64,000 bases of DNA, taken from assembly GCA_016617855.1 (NCBI GenBank), contig JAECUM010004372.1, positions 45,208 through 109,207 on the forward strand, read 5' to 3'. Below are positions 13,204-26,100 of the stretch, in pieces (position 1 is the stretch's first letter; each line of letters begins with the position of its first letter). The notes under the pieces were generated by a model. It did no database searches. It was not told the origin of the DNA and worked only from the letters and a program-made list of their open reading frames with translations. Origin of the DNA: Megalonaias nervosa (taxonomy: Eukaryota; Mollusca; Bivalvia; Unionida; Unionidae). Made by a program: the position numbers and the translations under genes.

Positions 13204-16200
13204 CATACATACATACATATATATAAATATATATATATATATATGGCTTGAATAGAATTTAGGGAGAAATTATTATATTTCTCCTTCCTAGGGTCAGAAA
13301 ATGTGCTTTATACACATATTTCAGTTATGTATGTATGTATGTATTAATATATGCATTTATATATGTTGCTTCCAAATTCCTGGCTGGATAAATTAATAAA
13401 ATATGAATTGTTTAATGACATTTGTGGGTGTTTTCAGATTATTGAGCACATTTTCCATAAGTCTGAATAATTATGTTTATTAAAAATAGAAATGGTGAAA
13501 GAAAAATCAAAGAATGGTTGCGCAAAAAGTTGGATTTACAAATATTCTGATAATTATAAATAAAAATAAAATTTAATCTTTCAATCTGATTTCTGGTATG
13601 ACAGATTTGTAACTCAGGTACAACAAATTTGTGTAATGTGTGTGCGATTTAGATTTTTAACATAGCTTTAACAATGTTCCAGTCATATCGATATGACGTC
13701 TGCAGTGTGGCAGTTTATAGTGATGTCTAGCACTGGGGCATCATGCCACAGACATGTAGCTTGATGTCCCACCCAATTACATTATCCTGAATCCAGGCTA
13801 ACCAGTCCTAACACTAACCTTTCAGTGCTGAGTGCCAAGCGAGGCAGCTGCTAGTATAATTTTTATAAGTCTTTGGTATGACTTGACCTAGGTTCGAACC
13901 CAAGACGTCCCACATCCAAGTCAGATGCTCTAAACACTTAGGCCACTGGAGCGGTCCACGAGAAATTTTCAAAGTTTGCCATAAGAATAAAAGTACAAAC
14001 AAAATTAAAGGCAGTATTATAATATGGTCTTATGATTCAATTTTAGACCTATAAAATAATTTTAATAAAATATCGTTAATACCTCTTAAAACAAGCCATT
14101 TTCCAAATACAGACTGTGCAAAGGATTTTACTTATCCACTTTATCACTACAGGTACAGACAGCTGCTACAGAAACTTGCAGAAGATCTTACAAGTGATGA
14201 AGTCACTGAAATGGTATTTCTGCTGAGGTTTCATACTAAAGCAAAGAAAATAAGATCAGATATGCAGTTAGATGCTACAAAACTGCTGACTGAGCTGGAA
14301 AAACTGAATTGTATTGGAGTTGATAATTTAACTCTTTTGGTTGAATTATTTGAATTAATTGGTCGTATCGATTTAAGAAAAAAAATTGTAGAAAAGCTAG
14401 GTCACAGCTGCCAAGTTCTTGAACATGAAATTAATAAATTTATGAGAATACTATGGAAATTTGGGCAGAAACTTGATTCAGAGGATTTGAAGGATGCAAA
14501 ATTTATTTTAGGATGGACAGAAGAGAAAGATAATTTAGAGAAAGTTTGGCAATTATTTGAAAAATCTTTTGAAAGACGACTTTTAGAACAAGATAATTTT
14601 GATATGCTTGAGAGATTTGCTGAATGTATTAAGCAGAGAGAAAAACTAAAATTGGTCATGAGTCAGGATCCATTCATGCATACAGGCAGCAGTAATTCAG
14701 AGTTAAGCAGAGCTGGAGATAACATTAAGAGATATGGAGATGCAGACCCAGGTATCATATCAATATCTGGCACCATACAGGTAGAGTACCTGTATAGAAG
14801 AGTTGCTATGAAAGAACGGCAGGAGGAAATACCTGCACAAATGCATCAATGTCCACAACAAGATAGTGGCATTAATCCAGGGCAGTCTGTAAAGTGTGTC
14901 CCATTTAATCAGCAAATGAGTGTACTTCATGTTGATGATATATCCAAAGCAGAGCAAACGTGTTGTGGAGCAAGCAATTCACCATTGGACATAACTCCCC
15001 AAAAAACAGCCAGTGATATAGGAGTCGAAACAGATCCTTATATATTGATGACTGAACCATTAGAAAAATTTCGAATGGAAGCAGTAAGAGCTCAACAGAG
15101 AGAGGCATTAATCAATTTAAGGGAAATTAAGGAACATGTTGCCAGTTTGGATATATTTGGAACACATCAAAATACACTTAACAAAAGTAAAGAAGATAAA
15201 ACCATCCAAAACAAAGCAAATGATGTAGGAGAAACAGATCCCATAGACATCTCATCAGATGATTTAAACTGGATATCTGGACAAGCTGTCCAGAGTGAAA
15301 CAGAATTCAAAGGACATATTGATGTAACTCAGGTTACAGGTGTTATCAGTGTCGACCAAAGATCTGAACAAGCTTCCAAAAGGGTTGAGCAGAAAGAAGC
15401 AAGCCAAATGGGTCAGCATGAACTTGATTATACAGAGGCAAAGGCAGTACGAAGAGTGACTGATACAGTTCTTTCACATAATGATGTAAACATGGCATCA
15501 GGACCAGGTGTCCAGACTGAACCAGGAGAATTCAGGGGTAAGTTACAGCATGATATTACTGTAGACCCAAGGTCTGAACAAGTTTCAAGAAGATCTGAAC
15601 AGAAAGAGGCTATCCAGGACATTCACTCAGGGGGTATCATTGAAGATGCACAAGACAGAAGAGAGTCTGCAGTCAAAGGCCATTCACCTGATGATGTAAA
15701 CTTAACATTGGAACAAGCTGTGCAGATTAAAACTGGAGAATTTACAGGACATAATAAACAATTTGCTAGTAATGTAGACCCAAGATCTGAAGAAGAGTCC
15801 ATTGGGAAGACAAGCCCTTCATGTGACAATAGTCATGTGGAGGATGAGAGGGAATGCCAAAGCTCAGCAGATAAAAATTTGTTTAGGTCAAGTACTGAAG
15901 TGGCTACAGCAAAACCTGGTGCCAACAGATTACAGGAATCAGTGGATGAATCAATTCCTGGGTAAGTTAAAAAAAGATGGTACTGTGTTTGAGATTCATG
16001 TCTTTAAAGTTTTTATGTGTATTTCTTAGTAAGTTTTGTTTTTCAGAGTTCCATTATGTTTATTTTACAGAATAGTTTTGTTGTTTGTGTTACAACGTAT
16101 CTCTTCTAAGTGTCGTCTCTCAATTTATAAACAGGCAAAGCCTAATGGTCTTAATTTCTATCTACGACATTGTGTGCATGCCTTTTAAAATGCAAGGTCA

Positions 16201-19200
16201 TAGATTGGTTTCATAAAAAAATTTCTGTTTGATTAATTACCCATATAGGGCTACACTGTGAAACTTTCCTTTCCAGCTCTTGCTCTCACCAATATTAACA
16301 TTTCAAAAACAATTGTCTGTCTGCACTTTATTAAAATAATTCCTTCTTTCTCTCATGTATTGAAGTCTGAATTATATTTTCAAACTAATAATTTAGTCTG
16401 TGATAAATTAAATATTTCTGAAAGTTTCTTCCATGTTTTCCTGTTTGATAGTCAATGATTGCGTTTATGAAACTGTAGTTTTTGTTACAAGTGTGCAAGG
16501 CTTCCAGCCAAAGGCAAATGTAGAAGAGTTATTTCCCATGCATAGAAAGATTTTTTTTTGAAACTATATAAATATCTGAGCCTTTTACTATAAAATATGA
16601 AGGCTAGCCTCTATCAGTGAGAGTAATTTTTTCTTGATTCCTTTAAGAGTTCTTTTCTTGAATGGACTGTGCACAAAAAATTATTATCTTGAAAAGCACA
16701 GTTTGTTTCTGGCTTGGATCCTTTCTCATGCTTATGCAGTTTCTTGTATAGAAGAGCGTTTGAAATGATTAAATAGTCAGTGCTAAAATTTCCAACAGTG
16801 TAACCATCTTCTACATATTTAAATACTACACAATTGTATCTACTGCAGGTTTGAGCAAAACTGATGATTTTTGTTGTCATCACTTTCTTGTATAACTTTG
16901 AATAAATGTATTTGATATTATGATACCCTCCATTTTTCCATCCATCTGTCCATCCATCCACCCATAACTACATCTATTCCTAAACCACGGATGAAAATTC
17001 ATGAAACTTGGTTGTTATCTACATCCATGTGGTAGCCATGCAAAACAGCGGTATTATTTTGGGGGTCATTGCAAAATATTCAAAAGCCTAATTTACAAAA
17101 ATGTCAGTTAATGTGCCTAGTCAAATATTTTTGAACTAAACTTTATGTATGCAGCTCTGTATTGTACATGTTTTGTTTTCTCATGATCCCTGGGTCTTAG
17201 GTGGGCAGTGTGTTTGTGTGGGTGATATGGTCATAAATGGGGGATAGGGGAGTCATAATAGATAATAAAAGTATGTGGATCTATCATGAGGAGTCATGGA
17301 AGTAGCTCAATTTTTGTATTCTAATAGCTCTAGAAATCAGGATCAGTCCCAAAGGCTGCAGGAAAGTGGAGTCATGGAAGTAACTTTATTTTTTGTATTC
17401 TAATAGCTCTAGAAATCAGGATCAGTCCCAAAGGCAGCAGGAAAGTGGAGTCATGGAAGTAACTTTATTTTTTGTATTCTAATAGCTCTAGAAATCAGGA
17501 ACAGTCCCAAAGGCTGCAGGAAAGTGGAGTCAGCCATACTACAGAGACTAATTATGACACCTTCTCAACAACAAGACGACTAGAGGTTTGCCTCACAAAA
17601 AATCCTAGACGTGGTCGAATCATGGTATTAACTGTTGAAGAAATGAAAAGCTATATTCAAGAGAAGATAGGATCAGGGGCTTTTGGAGATGTTTATAAAG
17701 GTATACAAAGTTTGAATATGGTAAATGTGGACAAAAATTTAATTTTCATAAAAATGTAAGCTTTCCCTCAACACAGTAAGACCTTTTTACATAAATATCT
17801 TTGTCAAGGACAGATCCTTTTAAAAGACAGCAGGTTTATACCCCTTTCATATATCTACAGACAGTTATATATTTCACCTCTGTAACAAGAATGCTTGTTA
17901 ATAAAGGACTATTTTTTTGTTGTCCCTTGAATGTCCTCACAGACTTTTGTGTGCAGTTTCTTTTCAGCTGCTTTACCCAATCATTATACATTTGGAGTAC
18001 GTCCACTGCATTGCATGTTCACTCCTTCCAAGTTAACTAAAGATGTTTAAAATGTCTTTTGGTTTGTTTTATTAACAGAACTGCTAAACTATCACCTGCT
18101 TGCATAATAGGTAATAATGCTATAGTGGTCTCCCCTTGGACAAAAGGCTTGGGTTACTACTTCTGCTTGTGCTTTGCCAGCACAGATTGTGTTTGAAGCT
18201 ATTTTGTTAAGGCAGGGTTTAATGACAAAACAGATGTCATTATCAGGGATAACAATGATCATGATGATGTTCTTCTTTCTGTGGTGCATACTTCATGGAT
18301 GTGGCTATGAAGATGTTCTCTTAGATTATGTTCATTCTGAAGGTAACATTGTCACATCTGCAATATCAATGCTTGAAGATATGGTTTGTGAAATTATTGA
18401 TTGCCTGGAAATGACGTATTTTTCTGCTTTTGAAAGAGACAAGGATGGTGGTAACTTAGTACCAGCCTTTATGTAGCATACATTTCACTCCACCTACAAG
18501 ATAGCTCAGAGTGACACACTTGATATTCTTCATGAACATTTGCATGTCATTGAACATTTGAACAAAACATCTCAAATTGATTAAAAACAGATGACTAGTG
18601 ATGATTTCTTTCCATGGTGATATTTTCAGTGGCTGGTAAAACTTGTTCACTAAAGGTATGTCGGACATCATCATGTAAATCAATATGGACACAGATGTAA
18701 ACATTTTGAAAAAATGAGCATGAATTTGGATATAATGTGTCTCAGTTATAACTTTATAAAAATCACAGTTCTATGTGAAATGTTATGAAACAAACTTTAC
18801 TTGCACTTAAAGCTAGTGTCAAGACAATTTGCAAGATCAGATATGTTGTAGGTTTTAAGGAGTTCAGTCAGAATAAAGTTACACGTTTTGCCTTATTATT
18901 CAGGTTCATTTCAGGCCATACATGTAATCTACATTCCCCTTGGTCTGTGAATGTATAGGTGACCATTGAAACCAACAGCCATCTACACATCTGTCTTTTT
19001 GATGATGCTGCTATCATATACATTCCTTGCTTATGTTGAGTCACAACTCGCAATGTGTATACATCTATTTCTTATTTTATTTTTAGGAAAGATGTCTGGC
19101 AGTAATTTTGAATTTGCAATCAAGGAAATTAGAGTTAAAAATGAATTCAAGTGGAAGACCTATGAAAAGGTGAGTAGCTGAAAATATCTTTTTGAGGAAT

Positions 19201-22200
19201 ATACATGTACTATGAATTGAAGGTATGAAGGGTAGCAAATTTGGAGAAATGTATGTAATTTTTCATTACTGCATACAAATGGATTTTATCACTTTTGATT
19301 TATTATCAGTGTCAAATGAAATAAAAAAGGAATTTCAGATCAATAAAAAGAAGGGTGGAGGGTGATGTATGATCCTTTTTTGCATGAACAAAATATCTTA
19401 AGAATTTCTGAGTACAGCATCTTATATTTATTTGTAACAATAGTCAACATAATTCGGAAAGGAAAAGTTTGTTTTGGTATAGTTCTTGCAAAAATTAACC
19501 AAGCAATGCATACATATTTGGAACCTTCCCAATATGACCTGTGTAAACATGTATGCTTGAAGTGGCTTGAAAATAAAGGTCATAAGTGTGTTTTGTAGCA
19601 TATATGTATAAGGTTTAATGGCACATCAGCACAGTCCTGGCTATTTAGTGCAAAATAAATTTAGGTTTCCCCAAAAAGGCATACAGCGCAATGACAAAAG
19701 CATACAACACATTGAGAGACATATAACACAATGATAAAGACATACAACTCAACGATAAAGTGATATAGCACAATGATAAAGGCATACAACTCAATGATAA
19801 AGCATTACAACACAATGATCAAGGCATACAATGCAATGATAAAGCATTACAACATAATTATAGAGACATATAACACAATGATACAGGCATACAACCCAAT
19901 GATAAAGGCATGCAGCACATTGATAGAAACATATAACACAATGATAAAGGCATACAACTGAATGATAAAGGCATACATGCATTGATAGAGACATATAACA
20001 CAATGATAAAGGCATACAGTACATTGATAGAGACATAAAACACAATGATAAAGGCATACAACTTACTGATAACGCATAACAACACAATGATAAGGGCATA
20101 CAACTCAATGATAAAGGGATACAACGCAATGATAAAAGGAAATAACTCGATAAAGGCATATAAGACTGATAGAGGCATATATGATAATGATAGAGGCATG
20201 CATCTCAATGATAAAGGCATATGACACAATAGTAAGGGCATACAACACAATGATAAAGGCATACAACACAATAGTAAAGGCATATAACACAATAGTAAAG
20301 GCATACAACACTGGTAAAGGCATATAATACAATGATAAAGGCATACAACACAATGGTAAAAGCATACAACTCAATGATAAAGGCATACAGCTCAGTGATA
20401 AAGGCATATAAGACAATGATAAAGGCATACAACTCGATCATAAAGTCATATAAGACAATGATAAAAGCAAAAGAGTAAAATCCATAAAGTTCAATTTTTT
20501 ATATAAACCACACTTTTAAAATGTTCAAGACCTCAGCTGGAGCATCATCACAGGATATGAGCTCATGTTAGAAAGGTTGCTTCCACTAGTCACCTCTTAC
20601 AGTAAGAAGGAGGGTGTACAGAGCCTATTCTACATTACATTGACTGCAAGGGCATACAGAGTCTATTCCATATCCCCTTGCCTGCAAGGGCATACAGTCT
20701 TTTCTATATCCCCTTGCCTGCAAGGGCATACAGAGTCTATTCTATATCCCCATGCCTGCAAGGGCATACAGAGTCTATTCTATATCCCCTTGCCTGCAAG
20801 GGCATACAGTCTTTTCTATATCCCCTAGCCTGCAAGGGCATACAGTCTATTCTATATCCCCTAGTCTGCAAGGGCGTACAGAGTCTATTCTACATCTCCT
20901 AGCCAGCAAGGGCATACAGAGACTACATCCCCTAGCCTGCAAGGGCGTACAGAATCTATTCTACATCTCCTAGCCTGCAGGGTAGGAGGCATAAACAGAA
21001 AAAGTCACTACGAATAAATGATATTGTACATACCCTATCCTGCAAGGCCATAGAGAATCTATTATAGATCCCCTAGCCTGCAAGGGCATAAAGTGTCTAT
21101 TCTACATCCCCTAGCCTGCAAGGGCGTACAGTCTATTCTACATCCCCTAGCCTGCAAGGGCGTACAGTCTATTATACATCCCATAGCTGGCAAAGGCATA
21201 CAGTCAATTCTATGTCCCATAGCTTGCAAGGGCATACAGAGTTTATTCTAGATCCCCTAGCCTTCAAGGGCATGCACATTCTATTCCATGTGCCCTAGCC
21301 TGAGCAGATGGTATTTGTGGTTTTCACTAAAATACTACAGCAGTATGTAGCTGGTAGCTGGTTTTGAATGAAGGTAGTGCTCATCAAACCCCAAATATGG
21401 CACCTATTGGCCATCTTTAAAATCATGTTATCACTGGTCATCTTGCATGAATGGTGGCATTGACATGGATCTTCACTAAAATACTTCTTGCAGTGCTCTG
21501 AGTAAAAATGGTCCAGATCTGATATATATCTTCACTTTTGTGAGAGAGTTTTTAAATCCGATTTAACAGACTATGGATTTCTACTAAATTGATTTTGTGG
21601 GTATATTTGATGAATATGTTATGTAACTCTACTTATATTTCCTTTTTCTCCAAACAATTTTAATTATAGATTTAACGAAATTGAGTATGTGGGTATATCT
21701 TAAAATAGTCTTCAAGATCAGGATTTAGGTTACAGGCTATGACAGTGAATTTTGATATTTGAAATATATTGTAGTTATCAAATTTGGTATGCAGGAGTTC
21801 CTCAAGAGTATCAGATGGTTTCAGTACTCTGCATTAGAAATAATAAAAATGACAGAAGAAATGAACTTGTTTTCATTCCTGGAAATTGCTATCTGCCAGT
21901 AGAATGCAAGTCTCTTTGAAGAGTCTTGTCCATTGGTGCAGGTGATCATTGTTGATTTCCAGCTACATGACACCTAATAAGAATATGAGAACAGCAAATT
22001 GGTTTTACCAGACTAAATGTATGGATTTTAAAGACTTGCATTTAAACTCAACTATGCATGTACAAGTATCTTTGACACAGTTCTGATTTTGTGTTGGTTT
22101 TCCAAATTTCAAAGCTTGTCAGATAGGACCTGTTGTTTTCAGTGGGTAATTTCTGTTTTTGTATGAAAGTTATTTTCATCCCTGAATATATGTTGTTTTT

Positions 22201-23012
22201 AAAATTAAATTTGGTATACTATGTTGCAGGAAATTCATAGTGGAAGGATTCTTCACCCATTCATCAATCCCATTATTGCTCGTGCTGAAATGCCTCCATC
22301 CAAGTCTAAAGAAGGGTAAGGTTTTGTTTAAATACTTTTCACAAACATTTTGAGACATCCAACCTTTTGTTTATATACTGATCTGTTTTCTTTTTGAACT
22401 TTATTATCTCAAAAAGTATTGTAAATTCATTGGGAATCAAGTGTCATGGTCATCAAAAGTATTGTAAATTCATTGGGTACCATGTGTAATGGTTATCTAA
22501 AGTATTGTAAATTCATTGGGTACCAGGTGTCATGGTCATCAAAAGTATTGTAAATTCATTGGATACCAGGTGTCATGGTCATCAAAAGTATTGTAAATTC
22601 ATTGGGTACCAGGTGTCATGGTTATCAAAAGGTACTGTGAATTCATTGGGTACCAAGTGTGGATGCAAAGCTTGGCCACTCTGGCATGCATAAGTGAAAG
22701 TACTTGTATTCTGCACTATATGCACCTGGTTTGGTATTGACTGCAAGATGGCAACTCAGTCATTTTGATTGCATACTAGTCTCAGAGGGTGTTAGTAGTT
22801 TGGGGTTTTTCTTCAGTAGTGATGAAAGACAGAGTAGAGAAGGTGAGTGAAGTTGTTAACATGTAACACACAGTATACATATACACTATTAATATTATGT
22901 ATAATGCTATTATTCCAAGATTTGTTGTTGAACCTGTTATTTATTTTTTGTATAATTTTCAATCATTGTTTTCAAACTTTCATTTAAATTCATCAGCTAG
23001 TTCTCAAATTAT

Positions 23013-23101
<89 letters not shown>

Positions 23102-26100
23102 GGAGAGATTACATTAAATATTTTTCATTTAAGTTCATCAACTAGTTCTCAAATTATTTTCACACGTATATGCACCTACTAGAGAGATTACGGAACTTTG
23201 TTTACTATAGTTGTCATGGTAATGATGATATTGGTCAAAATAGTTGGAGGGGTTAAGCTTAGTCTACTTCTGGTTTTCTTATGTTGATTTGAAGTTTGTT
23301 AATTTTTGACAAAATGAATCCCATTGATTAGTTTAGAATTTTTGAGGTAAGAATACTAAGGAACAGGATTTTAAGAGTTTGAAATACATTTTGAACACAT
23401 GCAGTTATGAACACAAGCAGTTTGAACACATGCAGTTATGAAAGGGAACAAGGTCATTTGAACATTTTATATATTTATTCTACAACTAATTGCTGGGTTT
23501 TTATTTTATTTCTTCAGAGTTTCATATCTGATGTATCCGTACATGCAGAACAAAGATCTCCGTCAGAATATTGACCTTGGGAACAGTGGGATTAGATTGT
23601 CTAAAGAACCCAATTCCACAATTTGGACTCGTTGTATATACCAGATTGCACAAGCAGTAGATTACATTCATAAACCGGTCACATCCATTAGGTAAATTTT
23701 TGTTGTGTATTTCATAATGCAATTACCTTCTCATAATTTATCTTGTATGCCTAATTGGACTGTATAACTGGATAGCATAAAAGATGCATTATTTGTGTAT
23801 GTTTGCACCCTTAGCCCCTTTCCAGCAAATCTTGCTGGTTAGGACTAAGGGATGTCACCTTGTTTTCTGAAGGATAAAGTTTGGTATTATGTTTTATTTT
23901 AGCTTGTTCTCCATTCCTTCTCTTCTCTTTATTTGTATTGTGGTGAAAACAAATAAATAAGGTATTGAAGATTTTGGAAAAAATAATTTTTTTGAGGTTG
24001 CTGTATTCTTTGTTCTATCACATTTGTATCTGAGTTAGAAAGTTGATGTCCAGTATTACTTCTGAGAATTTGGGTTTGTATTCCCCTCCCTTCAGGCACT
24101 TAAGATAAGCTGGTTTCTTTGCTCTTTTTATCCCTTTTTGTTTTGGAGATGACATGAGGGCTATAAAGTGTGTAAGTAAATTTGGTTTTGATTGATGAAG
24201 CTTTAATATACCCCCATTTAAAACTGAAAAAAAGTGCACTTTGTTCATGTCTTGTTTGCATGGCCCCACTATTTGCAGTAGAAGTATATTGATTTGGTCT
24301 AGTCTGTCCATCCTTTCCAAGATGTATGTTTGCATGATAGTACAAAAACCACACAGTCTAGACACTGAAATTTGCCTAGAATTCTCATATGCACAGTTTT
24401 GTGAAAACAAAAAGTCCTACAGTTTTTCATAAATTGTCATGAAACTTGGTCATGATCAGCTGAAAATTGTTTCAGATGATGCTGATCCACCATCAACTAT
24501 GGCCACTGGTGCATGTACTAAAAATGGAAAAACCTTTAAATTGCCTTATCAGAAACCTAAAGATCTACATATTAACAAATCATTGTGCTTCTAAAATTTT
24601 CTAAGAGTTATTGCCCTTATTGACTTAAAGTCTGACACACTATATGATAGAGTTTTGTGAATGGGAATACAACTACTCACATAGCTTTTGTAGGTTGCTG
24701 TAAAACAAAGAAATATTACAGCCATTATCACTATTCCCAATATATTTTCAAAATAGTTATTTTTTTTCTTTGTCTGTGGTCTCTTTATTAAGTGTATAAA
24801 GGTAGAATACCATAAAGACAGGGTACTTATAATTACTATGTTGCCAATTGTCTCACTTTTCTTCAAGTTAATATATGACTGTGATGTGTTTTTGGTCTCA
24901 GTAATATATCACTGTCATAAGTGGCCAACATGAGAATTGTCTTTAGTATTTTCCTTCCTGTCTGACCCACAACCCCTAATCCCCTGCAGTTTGTAACCTG
25001 AAATGAACAGAGCTTAGTCATTTCATTCATCAATTTAAAATATATCTGACCTGGTTGTTGCCAGGGGGCCTTTTACACTGTCATATTGTTCGCATTTCAC
25101 ACCAAATGAGAGTCTCTTTACTAACATGGCCACCATATTTGCATGGGCAAGTCTATGTTTTCATAGAACAGGCATGATGTAGTTTATCATCTTTAATAAG
25201 TTCTAAATAATTTCATGAATTTCCATAACTTTGGGAGTTACATTCCTTTGAACCTTTTATACATACTAAGTGTTAAACCACTTATCCCTTTTTTTGTAAC
25301 TTTTCTTGAGAAATACCAAAACTAGACATCGAACATTTTGGATGCAGACCATATAGGTTGTAACATCGATCTGTGATTTATCCAGAAGAAACCCATCAGC
25401 ACTTCACTGGAATGGACTCTTCCAGGAACTGGAAAAGTACAGTTGACAAGCTTGTTGTTTCTACTGAAAACTCAAGTGTGATTTGAAATGTGAACAAGAT
25501 GGCAGTATTAGGGACCCCCTACTGATGATCAAGTTAGATGGTTTGTGCAATTTTTTAGATCCTTAATGCTTTTTGCTTAAATATTGTAAGGAGGTACAAA
25601 CTGCCAGATGGATAGGTAATTACTGTAGTTAGAGAAATCGGGACTAAAGAACAGGTTTAAATGGGAATTGCATTGTTTCCAAAATTTTGGCTGTGTTATA
25701 TTCAGCACTATCATGATGGTGTGAGTGAGAGAGAATTCTCCTCCAAAGTGAAGCTCACAGAATAGCCAAAAGGAACTAGGTATATAATACAGTTTTTGGC
25801 ATGTTGGCTTGCAGTTATTATGATGACTTGTCATTTTGCACTAATGATGAGTTGTCAGTTTGTACTTATTATGATTAGTTGTCAGTTTGTTCTAATGATG
25901 AGTTGTCAGTTTGCATGTATTATGATATGTTGTCAGTTTGCACTTGTTATGATGAGTTTTCAGTTTGCATGTATTATGATGAGTTGTCAGTTTGCATGTA
26001 TTATTATATGTTAGTCAGTTTGCACTTAATATGATATGTTGTCAGTTTGCACTTATGAGTTGTCCATTTGCTCTTACGAGTTGTCAGTTTGCATGTATTA

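Noticed and set aside
18174..18476. 100-codon open frame with a hydrophobic stretch in intron 3
   Set aside because: Length is within chance expectation for AT-rich DNA and no flanking splice sites match the gene's phase.
19773..20973. Repeat-peptide open frames on both strands
   Set aside because: They lie wholly within the 21-bp and 36-39 bp minisatellites of intron 4.
24018..24410. 130-codon minus-strand open frame
   Set aside because: No domain, no splice context, and part of the stretch resembles the dispersed intronic repeat.
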